NCBI RefSeq assembly: GCF_001422645.1
Contig: NZ_LMLR01000011.1
Span: 255,701-319,700, forward strand
Reading direction: 5' to 3'
Origin: Arthrobacter sp. Leaf69
Lineage (GTDB): Bacteria > Actinomycetota > Actinomycetes > Actinomycetales > Micrococcaceae
DNA: 64,000 bases
Of this stretch, positions 7,773 to 15,279 are shown piece after piece. Each line of letters begins with the position of its first letter. Position 1 is the first letter of the stretch. Below the pieces are notes generated by a model. It saw only the letters and a program-made list of their open reading frames with translations, ran no database searches and was not told the origin of the DNA. The position numbers and the translations under genes were made by a program.

Positions 7773-10700
7773 ATGGAGGACTACTTGGCTACCCAGGTCT
7801 TCTCGCTGAACGGTGACGGGGAGACCGAACAGGAACATCCCACCTGGCCGGTAAAGGAGGACGTCTTCTCTTTCCACGATAGTCCGGCAGCTACGGAAGC
7901 AATGGATGAGGGGTTGGCCGCAACACCGGACCCCAGCGAAGCCTGGCGGGAGGACTACGTGGCGGAGGATACCTACAACGCCCTGACGTGGAACCACCCG
8001 GAGCAGGAACAGGAGAACCTCACGTGGCAGGTGCAGGCGGATCTGGCCGAACTTGAATGGCTGGCCGAGGAGTCTGCCCCCGGCGAACTCGAGGGCTCCG
8101 CTCCGGACGGGGGCGCGGACATCGATGCCGGCCGACTAACCATGGACAGGCTGCCCTTGCTGCGCCCTCATCGCGGCACTCCCCCGGATCTGGTGCTGAA
8201 ATGGAACAGCATGCCCCGCACCGGACCGGTGGATGTTGTGGTCCATCTCCACGGCTATTCCGGCCGCCGGGAGAAGATGACCCTCGTCCGGGACAAGGAG
8301 CCAGCCAGCGGACTGGACTTCACCGATCCGGCCGATCCCTCGGCACGCGACCGCACCCGGCCCACCTTGGCCGTACTGCCACGCGGTCACTACTTCGGCG
8401 GCAACAGCGGTGCGGGCTACTCGTTCCCGGAGCTGGTCAAGCCGAACGGGCTCAAGAAGCTGATAACCGCCGCCCTGGAGGCCTTTAATGCCCGCACCGG
8501 CGCCAGCGTCAGCCAGGGCAAACTGATCCTCACGGCCCACTCCGGCGGCGGTGCGGCGCTCATGGCCATCCTCAAGCACACCGACCCGGACGAGGTCTTC
8601 ACGTTCGATGCCCTCTACTCGGACCCCGCCGCCCTGATCAAGTGGGCGAGCCGGCGCCACCAGGCCGGCTCGGGGGCGCTGCGGGTCATCTACCGTGGCG
8701 GTGAACCAACGGCCCGCAACAGCCTGCGCGTGGCTAAAGCCCTGCAGGCCCTGGGGTCCTCGCCGGCATTCCGGGTGGAAGCCACCCGGACCGCCCACAA
8801 CGACATCCCCCGCCGCTTCGGCTGGCGGTTACTGGCAGACCCCGCGGCAGATCTGGCCAACGCCACGGCAAGGGAAGACACGGCAAGGGAAGACATGGCA
8901 TCGGAGGTCATGTCCGCTGAGGGCAGTGCCGCTGAAGACCAGCGCGGCGAGCCCGACGCCGGCCAACTCCACTTCGGCGAGAGCGGGTTCCGTTTCGAGG
9001 ATCCTTCGGCGTTCTCCGAGACGGACAAGGCCGAATCCGAACACGACGAAAGCGAAGATGCCGAAGCGGGTGAGGCATTCGAGGACGAGGAAAGCGAGGA
9101 CTTCGCCGGCGAGTCCGGCGAGGCCGAGGCAGGTGAGTGGGAACTGGCGGCGGCGGAAGCCGAGGCTGAGGACATAGGAGAGCATGAGACGTTCCCGTCC
9201 GGGCAGGCGCTGAGCCTCGCCTCCGGGAAGACCGGCCAGGGCGAGGAGCACTGGGATCCCAACGGCACCGGGTTGCCACTCTATGAGACGGGCCCCGCGG
9301 TCCGGGGCCTGAAGCTCTCGCCCAACTTCACCGTCGGGGAGTTGGTCTACAGCGGCGGCCAGTATGCAGACAAGGCGCGGATTTCTCCGCTCCTGGTCGC
9401 GGCCTTGCAGAAGCTCCGGGACCGGGTTGGCAGGCCGGTGCGCATCACCTCCGGCTACCGGTCCTGGGACCGCAACGTCGCCGTCTACCGGCGCAGCAAT
9501 CCCCCGAAGAAGCCGACACTCAGCCGGCACTGCAGCGGGCAGGCCGCGGACATCACGGTGGCGGGAATGACGGGCATGGCGATCGCCAAAGCCGCCGTCG
9601 ACGCCCTGGGTGACGGCATTGGAGTCGGTATCGGCGCCGGTTTCGCCCATATTGACGTGCGAGGGACCTGGACCTCCTGGACCTATCTCCCGGGTGCTGC
9701 GGGGAAGGCCGCCGTCGCCGAGATCAACGAATACCGGAGGAACCGGAATAGGGGTCCGGCACCGGCCCCCGCGCCCGCGCCGCTGAAGTCTGACCGGGCC
9801 GCCGGCCGCGTAGTGCGCGGCAGTTTCACGAAATGCGCCACGGGCGAGCAGCCCGGGGCACGGGCCATGGCGGACCAGTGGCGCCGGCTCACAGGACGCC
9901 ACGCCGGAACCTACAACTGCCGTAAAACGGAGGCAGGCACGCCGTCGCTGCACGGCGAGGGCCGGTCCGTGGACCTGCACGGGATGGTGGACCGCCCTCT
10001 CGAGAAGGCCCAGGCGGACGCCTATGTCGCCTGGCTGAAGAGCAACGCCGTCGAGCTCCAGGTGGCCTACCTGATCTGGAACCACAACCAGTGGAGCTGG
10101 GCACGTCGGAACGAAGGCTGGCGGCCCTACCCCGGGGCCAACAAGCACATCGACCACATCCATGTTGACCTCAGCTGGGAAGGGGCCCGCAACCCCAGTC
10201 CCCTATTTTCCGGCGCGGTTCCCGGGATCAGCGGATTAGATGCACCACCGCAGCCCAAGCCGCCACCGAGCCCGCCAAAGAAGGTCTCGGCAGTGCCCGC
10301 GCACGTTGTGGACTTCGTGGGCCGCTACGGCCCGCACGCGCAGCGCTCGCAGGCCACCAGCGGTGTGCCGTGGCTCGTGACCCTGGGGCAGGCCGCCTTG
10401 GAATCGGGCTGGGGCACGAAGGCACCGAGGTTCAACTTCTTCGGTATCAAGGCCAAGGCCTCGGTCCCGGAACCGCAGCGGCAACTCCTGCAGACACGTG
10501 AGGTGCTCAGCCACCCCAACGGGAAATTTCCCAAGGTCATCTCGGTAACGCCGTCAAACGGCCGGTACGTCTACATCGTCTTGGACTGGTTCCGGGCGTA
10601 CGCCTCGGCGGAGGAGTCATTCGCCGATCACGGCGATTTCCTGCGCCGAAACGCCCGCTACAGCCGGGCCTTCGAGCACACCGCCGACCCGTACGCCTTT

Positions 10701-10802
10701 GCCAACGCTGTGGCTGCTGCCGGGTATGCCACAGATCCCAGCTACGCCGCTACGCTCACAAGCGTCATGCGGCTGATCGAACGGGCGAACGCCGAACAGT
10801 AG
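7773..10802 (+). CDS. Modular cell-wall lytic protein: alpha/beta-hydrolase, two M15-like peptidases, glucosaminidase (operon gene 5)
   Basis: A protein of 1009 residues with, in order: an acidic N-terminus (1-125); an alpha/beta-hydrolase-like domain (about 130-360) with HLHGYSG near 158 and the nucleophile AHSGGG at about S257; a very acidic linker (about 370-500); an M15-type domain with SRHCSGQAAD near 585 and HID near 625; a second M15-like domain with SLHGEGRSVD near 725 and HIHVD near 791; and a C-terminal glucosaminidase (about 838-1005) with the catalytic-type Glu in ALESGWG near 874. All zinc-site and catalytic motifs look intact. The known activities of these families would cut both peptide and glycan parts of peptidoglycan. 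There is no signal peptide, so export would need lysis or another route. AAGGAAG precedes the start. Confidence 0.85.
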   Translation: MEDYLATQVFSLNGDGETEQEHPTWPVKEDVFSFHDSPAATEAMDEGLAATPDPSEAWREDYVAEDTYNALTWNHPEQEQENLTWQVQADLAELEWLAEESAPGELEGSAPDGGADIDAGRLTMDRLPLLRPHRGTPPDLVLKWNSMPRTGPVDVVVHLHGYSGRREKMTLVRDKEPASGLDFTDPADPSARDRTRPTLAVLPRGHYFGGNSGAGYSFPELVKPNGLKKLITAALEAFNARTGASVSQGKLILTAHSGGGAALMAILKHTDPDEVFTFDALYSDPAALIKWASRRHQAGSGALRVIYRGGEPTARNSLRVAKALQALGSSPAFRVEATRTAHNDIPRRFGWRLLADPAADLANATAREDTAREDMASEVMSAEGSAAEDQRGEPDAGQLHFGESGFRFEDPSAFSETDKAESEHDESEDAEAGEAFEDEESEDFAGESGEAEAGEWELAAAEAEAEDIGEHETFPSGQALSLASGKTGQGEEHWDPNGTGLPLYETGPAVRGLKLSPNFTVGELVYSGGQYADKARISPLLVAALQKLRDRVGRPVRITSGYRSWDRNVAVYRRSNPPKKPTLSRHCSGQAADITVAGMTGMAIAKAAVDALGDGIGVGIGAGFAHIDVRGTWTSWTYLPGAAGKAAVAEINEYRRNRNRGPAPAPAPAPLKSDRAAGRVVRGSFTKCATGEQPGARAMADQWRRLTGRHAGTYNCRKTEAGTPSLHGEGRSVDLHGMVDRPLEKAQADAYVAWLKSNAVELQVAYLIWNHNQWSWARRNEGWRPYPGANKHIDHIHVDLSWEGARNPSPLFSGAVPGISGLDAPPQPKPPPSPPKKVSAVPAHVVDFVGRYGPHAQRSQATSGVPWLVTLGQAALESGWGTKAPRFNFFGIKAKASVPEPQRQLLQTREVLSHPNGKFPKVISVTPSNGRYVYIVLDWFRAYASAEESFADHGDFLRRNARYSRAFEHTADPYAFANAVAAAGYATDPSYAATLTSVMRLIERANAEQ

Positions 10803-10808
10803 CAGTTG

Positions 10809-10845
10809 CACGGCGGCGGCGTCCGGGTAAGGTCGCCGCCGCGTG
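10809..10845 (+). terminator. GC-rich inverted repeat after the five-gene operon
   Basis: Just after the lysin stop, CACGGCGGCG and CGCCGCCGCGTG can pair around an 11-nt loop. There is no clear U-tract. It may end the operon transcript, but could equally be a simple mRNA 3' stem. Confidence 0.4.
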
Positions 10846-10885
10846 GACCGCTTCCGCTAACTCCGGGCCTTGCATTCCGGCATGC

Positions 10886-11545
10886 TCACGGTAATACGTC
10901 CAGCTCGGGTCGCCGCTTGGCCATGTCGGTGAGCACAAGGTCCACCGCTTCCGCGGCGACCGCGCCGTCGTCGTCCTCCAGCAGGTCCGGCCGGCGCGGC
11001 TCCGCCAGCACCGAGCGGGCGTGGCGCACGAACCGGGGCCAGTCGCCCGCACCGGCGCGGAGCTCGCGCAGCGGGGACAACAGGGCGGCGCGGCGGAGCC
11101 AGCCGTCGGGATCCCGCACCCAGCGGTCCAGGACGCTGCCCGCGCGCACCCTGCCGATTGTGTCGAGTCCTGCGACCAGGGGGCCGACGACGTCGACCGC
11201 GAGCGGATCCACCAGGGCGGCCATCCGTGCGCTGCGCACGAAGCCCTCGATCCGGGTCAGGTCCGTGTTGGTCAGCAGGCGGACGCTGGACTGCAGGAGA
11301 ACGGCGGCGGCGAGGCGGCGTTCGAAGACCGGCACGTCCCACAACTCGGAACTGAGAGCGGTGATGTCATCGTGGGTCAGTTCCGGATGGCGGCGCAACG
11401 CATCGCGGACGGTGCCGCGCACGGCTCCGACGGACGCGCCGTAGTAGCGGTGGCCACCACCGTGCCTCGCCTCGGATTCCTCCGCGCGGCTCCACGACGA
11501 CTCGCGCTGGAGCGCAAGGTCGATGAATTCGCCGGCTTCGCTCAT
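10886..11545 (-). CDS. AlkD-like DNA alkylation repair protein (HEAT-repeat glycosylase)
   Basis: A protein of 219 residues from the ATG at 11545, chosen over earlier in-frame starts because GGGAGA precedes it and the protein then has AlkD size (about 230). It is a run of helical HEAT-like repeats (ALRRHPELTHDDITALSSEL, RRLAAAVLLQSSVRLL, WLRRAALLSPLRELR). AlkD proteins excise positively charged N3- and N7-alkyl purines without base flipping. Helix content and the arrangement support this family, but I could not check the catalytic residues. It stands alone, convergent to the lysin operon. Confidence 0.7.
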   Translation of the reverse strand: MSEAGEFIDLALQRESSWSRAEESEARHGGGHRYYGASVGAVRGTVRDALRRHPELTHDDITALSSELWDVPVFERRLAAAVLLQSSVRLLTNTDLTRIEGFVRSARMAALVDPLAVDVVGPLVAGLDTIGRVRAGSVLDRWVRDPDGWLRRAALLSPLRELRAGAGDWPRFVRHARSVLAEPRRPDLLEDDDGAVAAEAVDLVLTDMAKRRPELDVLP

Positions 11546-11608
11546 GCAGCCATTCTCCCGCATGAAGGGGGCATCATTACTGTCGCAGGTGCCCGATAGC
11601 GTGTATTC

Positions 11609-11767
11609 ATGGACGGCAAGCAGCGGCCCGACGTGGCTCGACAATCGGATGCTGCAGAACCGGCGGCTGGGCAACCGGGGCGCGGAGCCTTTCCGGCGGA
11701 TTGTCTCTCCGTCCGCACCGGTTCGCCGTCAAATGTCAGAGCATCTAATGTCAGAGCCCAAAAGTAG
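11609..11767 (+). pseudogene. Decayed duplicate of the 5' end of the DUF222/HNH gene
   Basis: A 52-codon frame starts ATGGACGGCAAGCAGCGGCC and ends in TAG 10 nt before the intact DUF222 gene, whose start ATGGACGGCAAGCAGGGGCC is almost identical. Six nt before each ATG stands a TAGnGT hexamer (TAGCGT, TAGAGT), so the copied piece seems to include a leaderless promoter. After about ten codons the two diverge. It could still be a short leader peptide rather than a remnant. Confidence 0.5.
11732..11757 (+). repeat. 11-bp direct repeat upstream of the DUF222 gene
   Basis: AATGTCAGAGC occurs at 11732-11742 and again at 11747-11757, a 15-bp period. It sits 20-45 bp upstream of the start at 11777, around the expected -35 region, and could be an operator or a slippage scar. 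Confidence 0.5.
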
Positions 11768-11776
11768 AGTTTGATC

Positions 11777-13366
11777 ATGGACGGCAAGCAGGGGCCCGGC
11801 GCATTTCAGCCGGCTGGAGAAATTGATTCGGCTGGCGCAGTTAAGCCAGAAGGCGTGACGGTCGCGGAGGTGGCCCTGGCGCTGAGCGGCGATGTGGCTG
11901 AGCTGAACGGTGCGCAATTGATTGCTGAAATCCGGGCCTTGGAAGACCAAAAGTCTGCCCTGGCTGCCCGGCAGGCACGTTTGTCCGTCGCGTTCGATCT
12001 GTTGCAGCGCCGTGAACAGGCCGACGCCGGGATGCCGGCGGCCGAGCTCGGGGCCGGGGTCGGCGCGCAGATTGCCCTGGCCCGGCGCGAATCCCCGGCA
12101 AAGGGCGGCCGGCTCCTCGGCCTGGCCAAAGCCCTCGTCACCGAAATGCCCCACGCCCTCGCTGCGTTGGAGGCCGGGCAGCTCAACGAATGGCACGCCA
12201 CCCTCCTGGTCCGGGAGACCGCGGGCCTGACCGCGGAGGACCGGGCCGCCGTCGACGAGGAGCTCGCCGCCGACACCGGGACGTTCGACGGCGCCGGGGA
12301 CCGGCGCATCATCGCCGCGGCCCGGGCCGCGGCCTACCGCCGGGACCCGCGAACCGTCACGCAGCGGGCCAGCCACGCCGCCACCGAACGGCACGTCAGT
12401 CTCCGCCCCGCCCCGGACACCATGTGCTACCTCACCGCCCTGCTCCCCGCCGCCCAGGGCGTCGCGATGTACGCCGCCCTGACCCGGCACGCCGACACCC
12501 TCCACAACGCCGGGGACTCCCGCACCCGCGGCCAGCTCATGACCGATACCCTCGTCGAACGCACCACCGGCACCTCCGGCGGGATCAGCGGCATCGAACT
12601 CCAACTCGTCATGACCGACCGCACCCTCCTCCAAGGCGACAGCGAACCCGCCCGCCTCCCCGGCTACGGCATCGTCCCCGCAGCCTGGGCCCGCGACCTC
12701 CTCCAAAATGAAGGACAAGCCACCCGCTCACGCCAGAAACCACAGGGCCCCGCGCGAACAGGCATCGGCGGTCCGGGCACAGGCGAGGGCGGCACGGAGA
12801 GAACTGAGGGAACAGGCGAGGGCGGCGCTCGAACCGAGGACACGAATTCGACAACGGATACGGCCAGGGACACGGACGGGGACAAAGCCTTCACCGTGTG
12901 GCTGCGGCGGCTCTACACCGCCCCGGGCACCGGTGAACTCACCTCCATGGACTCCCGCGCCCGGCTCTTCCCGCCCGGACTCCGCCGCTTCATCCAGACC
13001 CGGGACGATACCTGCCGCACCCCGCACTGCGACGCCCCGATCCGCCACTTCGACCACATCATCCCCTGGCACCGCGGCGGACCCACCACCCAGGCCAACG
13101 GCGCCGGACTCTGCGAAGCCTGCAACCACACCAAAGAAAACCCCGGATGGACCGCCACACCCCGGCCCGGCCCCAGACACACCCTCGAGATCCGGACCCC
13201 CACCGGCCACACCTACCACTCCACCGCACCCCCACTGCCCGGGACGGATACCCCCGCAGCCGTTTCCCGCCAGCAGGCTAAGCTCCGCTACCGCGAGCGC
13301 CGCGAGCTCCTGCATCGCTTGAAGTCCGACAAACGCGCGCGTCTCAGCAGAGCCCATGCAGCCTGA
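11777..13366 (+). CDS. DUF222 / HNH endonuclease domain protein (13E12-repeat family)
   Basis: A 529-residue protein with an N-terminal DUF222 domain (about 25-310, including [32 protein letters not shown] and a YRRDPRTV segment) and a C-terminal HNH nuclease at about 405-450. The HNH part has CRTPHCDA, the core [11 protein letters not shown] and CEACNH, so the zinc and catalytic residues are present. The middle (about 320-375) is low-complexity Gly/Thr/Glu. Such proteins are abundant and multi-copy in actinobacteria; their role is not settled and mobility is often suspected. TAGAGT stands 6 nt before the ATG with no Shine-Dalgarno, suggesting a leaderless mRNA. Confidence 0.9.
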   Translation: MDGKQGPGAFQPAGEIDSAGAVKPEGVTVAEVALALSGDVAELNGAQLIAEIRALEDQKSALAARQARLSVAFDLLQRREQADAGMPAAELGAGVGAQIALARRESPAKGGRLLGLAKALVTEMPHALAALEAGQLNEWHATLLVRETAGLTAEDRAAVDEELAADTGTFDGAGDRRIIAAARAAAYRRDPRTVTQRASHAATERHVSLRPAPDTMCYLTALLPAAQGVAMYAALTRHADTLHNAGDSRTRGQLMTDTLVERTTGTSGGISGIELQLVMTDRTLLQGDSEPARLPGYGIVPAAWARDLLQNEGQATRSRQKPQGPARTGIGGPGTGEGGTERTEGTGEGGARTEDTNSTTDTARDTDGDKAFTVWLRRLYTAPGTGELTSMDSRARLFPPGLRRFIQTRDDTCRTPHCDAPIRHFDHIIPWHRGGPTTQANGAGLCEACNHTKENPGWTATPRPGPRHTLEIRTPTGHTYHSTAPPLPGTDTPAAVSRQQAKLRYRERRELLHRLKSDKRARLSRAHAA

Positions 13367-13483
13367 ACCCACGGGGGAAGTGAGGCGTGGCCGCACTGCG
13401 GAGCGTGGACGCCCGTGCCGCTCTATGCACCGCGTTGATTATTAGAAAGAACTGCGCCGGTCAGGGTGTCGGCTGCGTACCCT

Positions 13484-13804
13484 CTACTGCCCGGGCGCCC
13501 GGTAGGACGGTGTCTTCTTTGCTGCGTCATCAAGGTCTCCCGGTGTCATGAGCGGCTTCAGGTGCACGTTCACGGAGCCCGTCGAATTGATCATGAGTGA
13601 AAGGGCTGCGGCGTCGGCCGGCTCCGGGACCTCGAAGACCCCCAGCACGTCCGTCTCGCCGAAAGCGTAGTAGAAGCATTCGAGGGATCCTCCCACGGAT
13701 TTGAGGGCTTCGACGAGCGCGTCCCGGCGCTTCGTGCCTCCTTCACGCATGAGGCCTTTGATGCCCTCGCCCACGTAGTTCGCTTCGAACAAATACTTGG
13801 CCAT
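13484..13804 (-). CDS. GYD domain protein
   Basis: A protein of 106 residues matching the small GYD family in size and pattern: Y-x-F-E-A-N-Y near the N-terminus, a KRRDALVEALKSVGG helix, FYYAFGETDVLGVFEVPE and a ferredoxin-like dimeric alpha/beta fold. The function of the family is not established. AGGAAG precedes the ATG at 13804. It stands upstream of nothing on its strand and is separated by about 200 bp from the universal stress gene, which reads the same way. Confidence 0.75.
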   Translation of the reverse strand: MAKYLFEANYVGEGIKGLMREGGTKRRDALVEALKSVGGSLECFYYAFGETDVLGVFEVPEPADAAALSLMINSTGSVNVHLKPLMTPGDLDDAAKKTPSYRAPGQ

Positions 13805-14006
13805 GGTTCTTCCTGTCCCGTGATGTCCAGGACTCGGGCTCCCGCAGGAATGAGCAAGGCACTTTGGAGGGGAAGTCCCGGAGGTGGTCCCCGCAATGGG
13901 GTTGTGGGCACATAGTAGGCCCTCATTCTCGCGCTTACAACGCTCGCCGGAGAGCCCCTCGCCAAGCAGCGAGCCTCGGCCATGACGCCCGCTGGCAACT
14001 CACGCC

Positions 14007-14465
14007 CTAATCGTCCTTCGGCCGGACAATGAGGACGGGGCAAGGTGCGTGGGTGATGATCTGGGTGGCGACTGAGCCAACGTGCAGACCGGGAAATCCG
14101 CCGTGCCCGCGCGAACCAACGACCACCAGATCGGCGTCCTTGGCGGCGTCCATGAGTGCTGACGCCGGCGAATCGCTGTGCACGACCTGGCCGGTGGCTG
14201 CCACTCCTTCATCTTCAGCGGTCTTCAGGGCATCAGCCTGGAGCGTCTGTGCGATCTGTTCGGGGGAATCCTCCGCCACGATTTCTCCGGCGGCCGTTTC
14301 CAGTACCGCCGGAAACCACGCGAGCGGCGGTTTGCTCCAGGCCGTGATCAGGCGAACCTGCCCCCCGCGCAGTTTGGCCTCGTCAAGGGCCCACGTCAGT
14401 GCATTGTGAGAATTCTCGGAACCGTCAAAACCAACCACAATCACGAAAGAGCCTGTACTGGTCAT
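14007..14465 (-). CDS. Universal stress protein (UspA family, ATP-binding type)
   Basis: A single Usp domain of 152 residues. The start VVGFDGSENSHNALTWAL and the end segment GSRGHGGFPGLHVGS give the ATP-binding pattern G-2x-G-9x-G-S, so this is the nucleotide-binding subclass. It ends with the usual beta strand PVLIVRP. Such cytoplasmic dimers accumulate under stress and starvation. GGGAATGG lies upstream of the ATG at 14465. Confidence 0.92.
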   Translation of the reverse strand: MTSTGSFVIVVGFDGSENSHNALTWALDEAKLRGGQVRLITAWSKPPLAWFPAVLETAAGEIVAEDSPEQIAQTLQADALKTAEDEGVAATGQVVHSDSPASALMDAAKDADLVVVGSRGHGGFPGLHVGSVATQIITHAPCPVLIVRPKDD

Positions 14466-14638
14466 TGTCTATCCATTCCCTAGCTTCGCTGAGCAGCCTG
14501 GACTTTTCAGTTTCTGCGCGCTTCAAACCCAGTGTCAAGGAGTCATCCCAGAGCCCGCAGGTTCTTGCGCCGGGACGGCCCGGGGGTCATCCGTTTTGGG
14601 TGAGTCGCCAGCCGGGAAGGCGGTCCTAGGTTGGGGGT

Positions 14639-15154
14639 ATGGGACTACTACGACACCGGGATAAAGAACCCGCAGGTGAGCGTTTTGTGATGCGCGAAAA
14701 ACTGATGTCGATCGGGGATGACTTTTGGATTGAAAACGGACAGGGCCAACGCGCCTACAAGGTCAATGGCAAGGCACTTCACTTCAGGGACACATTCGTT
14801 CTGGAGGATGTTTCGGGAGCCGAGGTGGCCCGCATCCAGGAACGCAAACTCTCGATCCGGGACAAGGTCGCCATCGAGCGGGGCGGGGACACCGCCGCGA
14901 CGGTCCAGAAGGCGCTGATAGGGATCCGGGACCGCTTCGCCATCGATGTGAAGGGCGGCGCAGACATGAAGGCACACGGCAACCTTGTCGACCACGAATA
15001 CAAGATCGAGCGCGACGGCGACACTGTCGCCACTGTTTCCCGGAAGTGGTTCCGCGTCCGTGATTCCTACGGCGTCGACATCACGGCGGGCGAGGACGTC
15101 CCGCTCATCCTGGCGATCACCGTCGCCATTGACTCTATGACGACCCGGGGTTAA
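14639..15154 (+). CDS. LURP-one/Tubby-like family protein
   Basis: A 171-residue protein made of the repeated beta-strand pattern of the LURP-one-related (Tubby C-terminal-like) fold: MREKLMSIGDDFWIEN, HFRDTFVLEDVSGAEVARIQ, RDKVAIERGG, RDRFAIDVKGG, EYKIERDGDTVATVSRKW, DSYGVDI. The bacterial role is unknown; relatives bind membranes or phosphoinositides in eukaryotes. TAGGTT lies 6 nt before the ATG, consistent with a leaderless transcript. It may share the following intergenic region with the penicillin-binding protein gene, 125 bp downstream. Confidence 0.85.
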   Translation: MGLLRHRDKEPAGERFVMREKLMSIGDDFWIENGQGQRAYKVNGKALHFRDTFVLEDVSGAEVARIQERKLSIRDKVAIERGGDTAATVQKALIGIRDRFAIDVKGGADMKAHGNLVDHEYKIERDGDTVATVSRKWFRVRDSYGVDITAGEDVPLILAITVAIDSMTTRG

Positions 15155-15279
15155 CCGGACCGTTCGGAAGAGCCGGGCCGGCCGGAAAGCCTTCGACGGC
15201 GGTGAGCCGGGGCGGTCGGGCTGGCCCGGAGCGATTTACAGGATTTTGGACACACTTTCTGGCGGGATTGGTGGGGGAA

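Noticed and set aside
2174..10802. Five-gene operon as a prophage or contractile injection system
   Set aside because: No sheath, tube, baseplate, portal, terminase or integrase-like gene is present in or near it.
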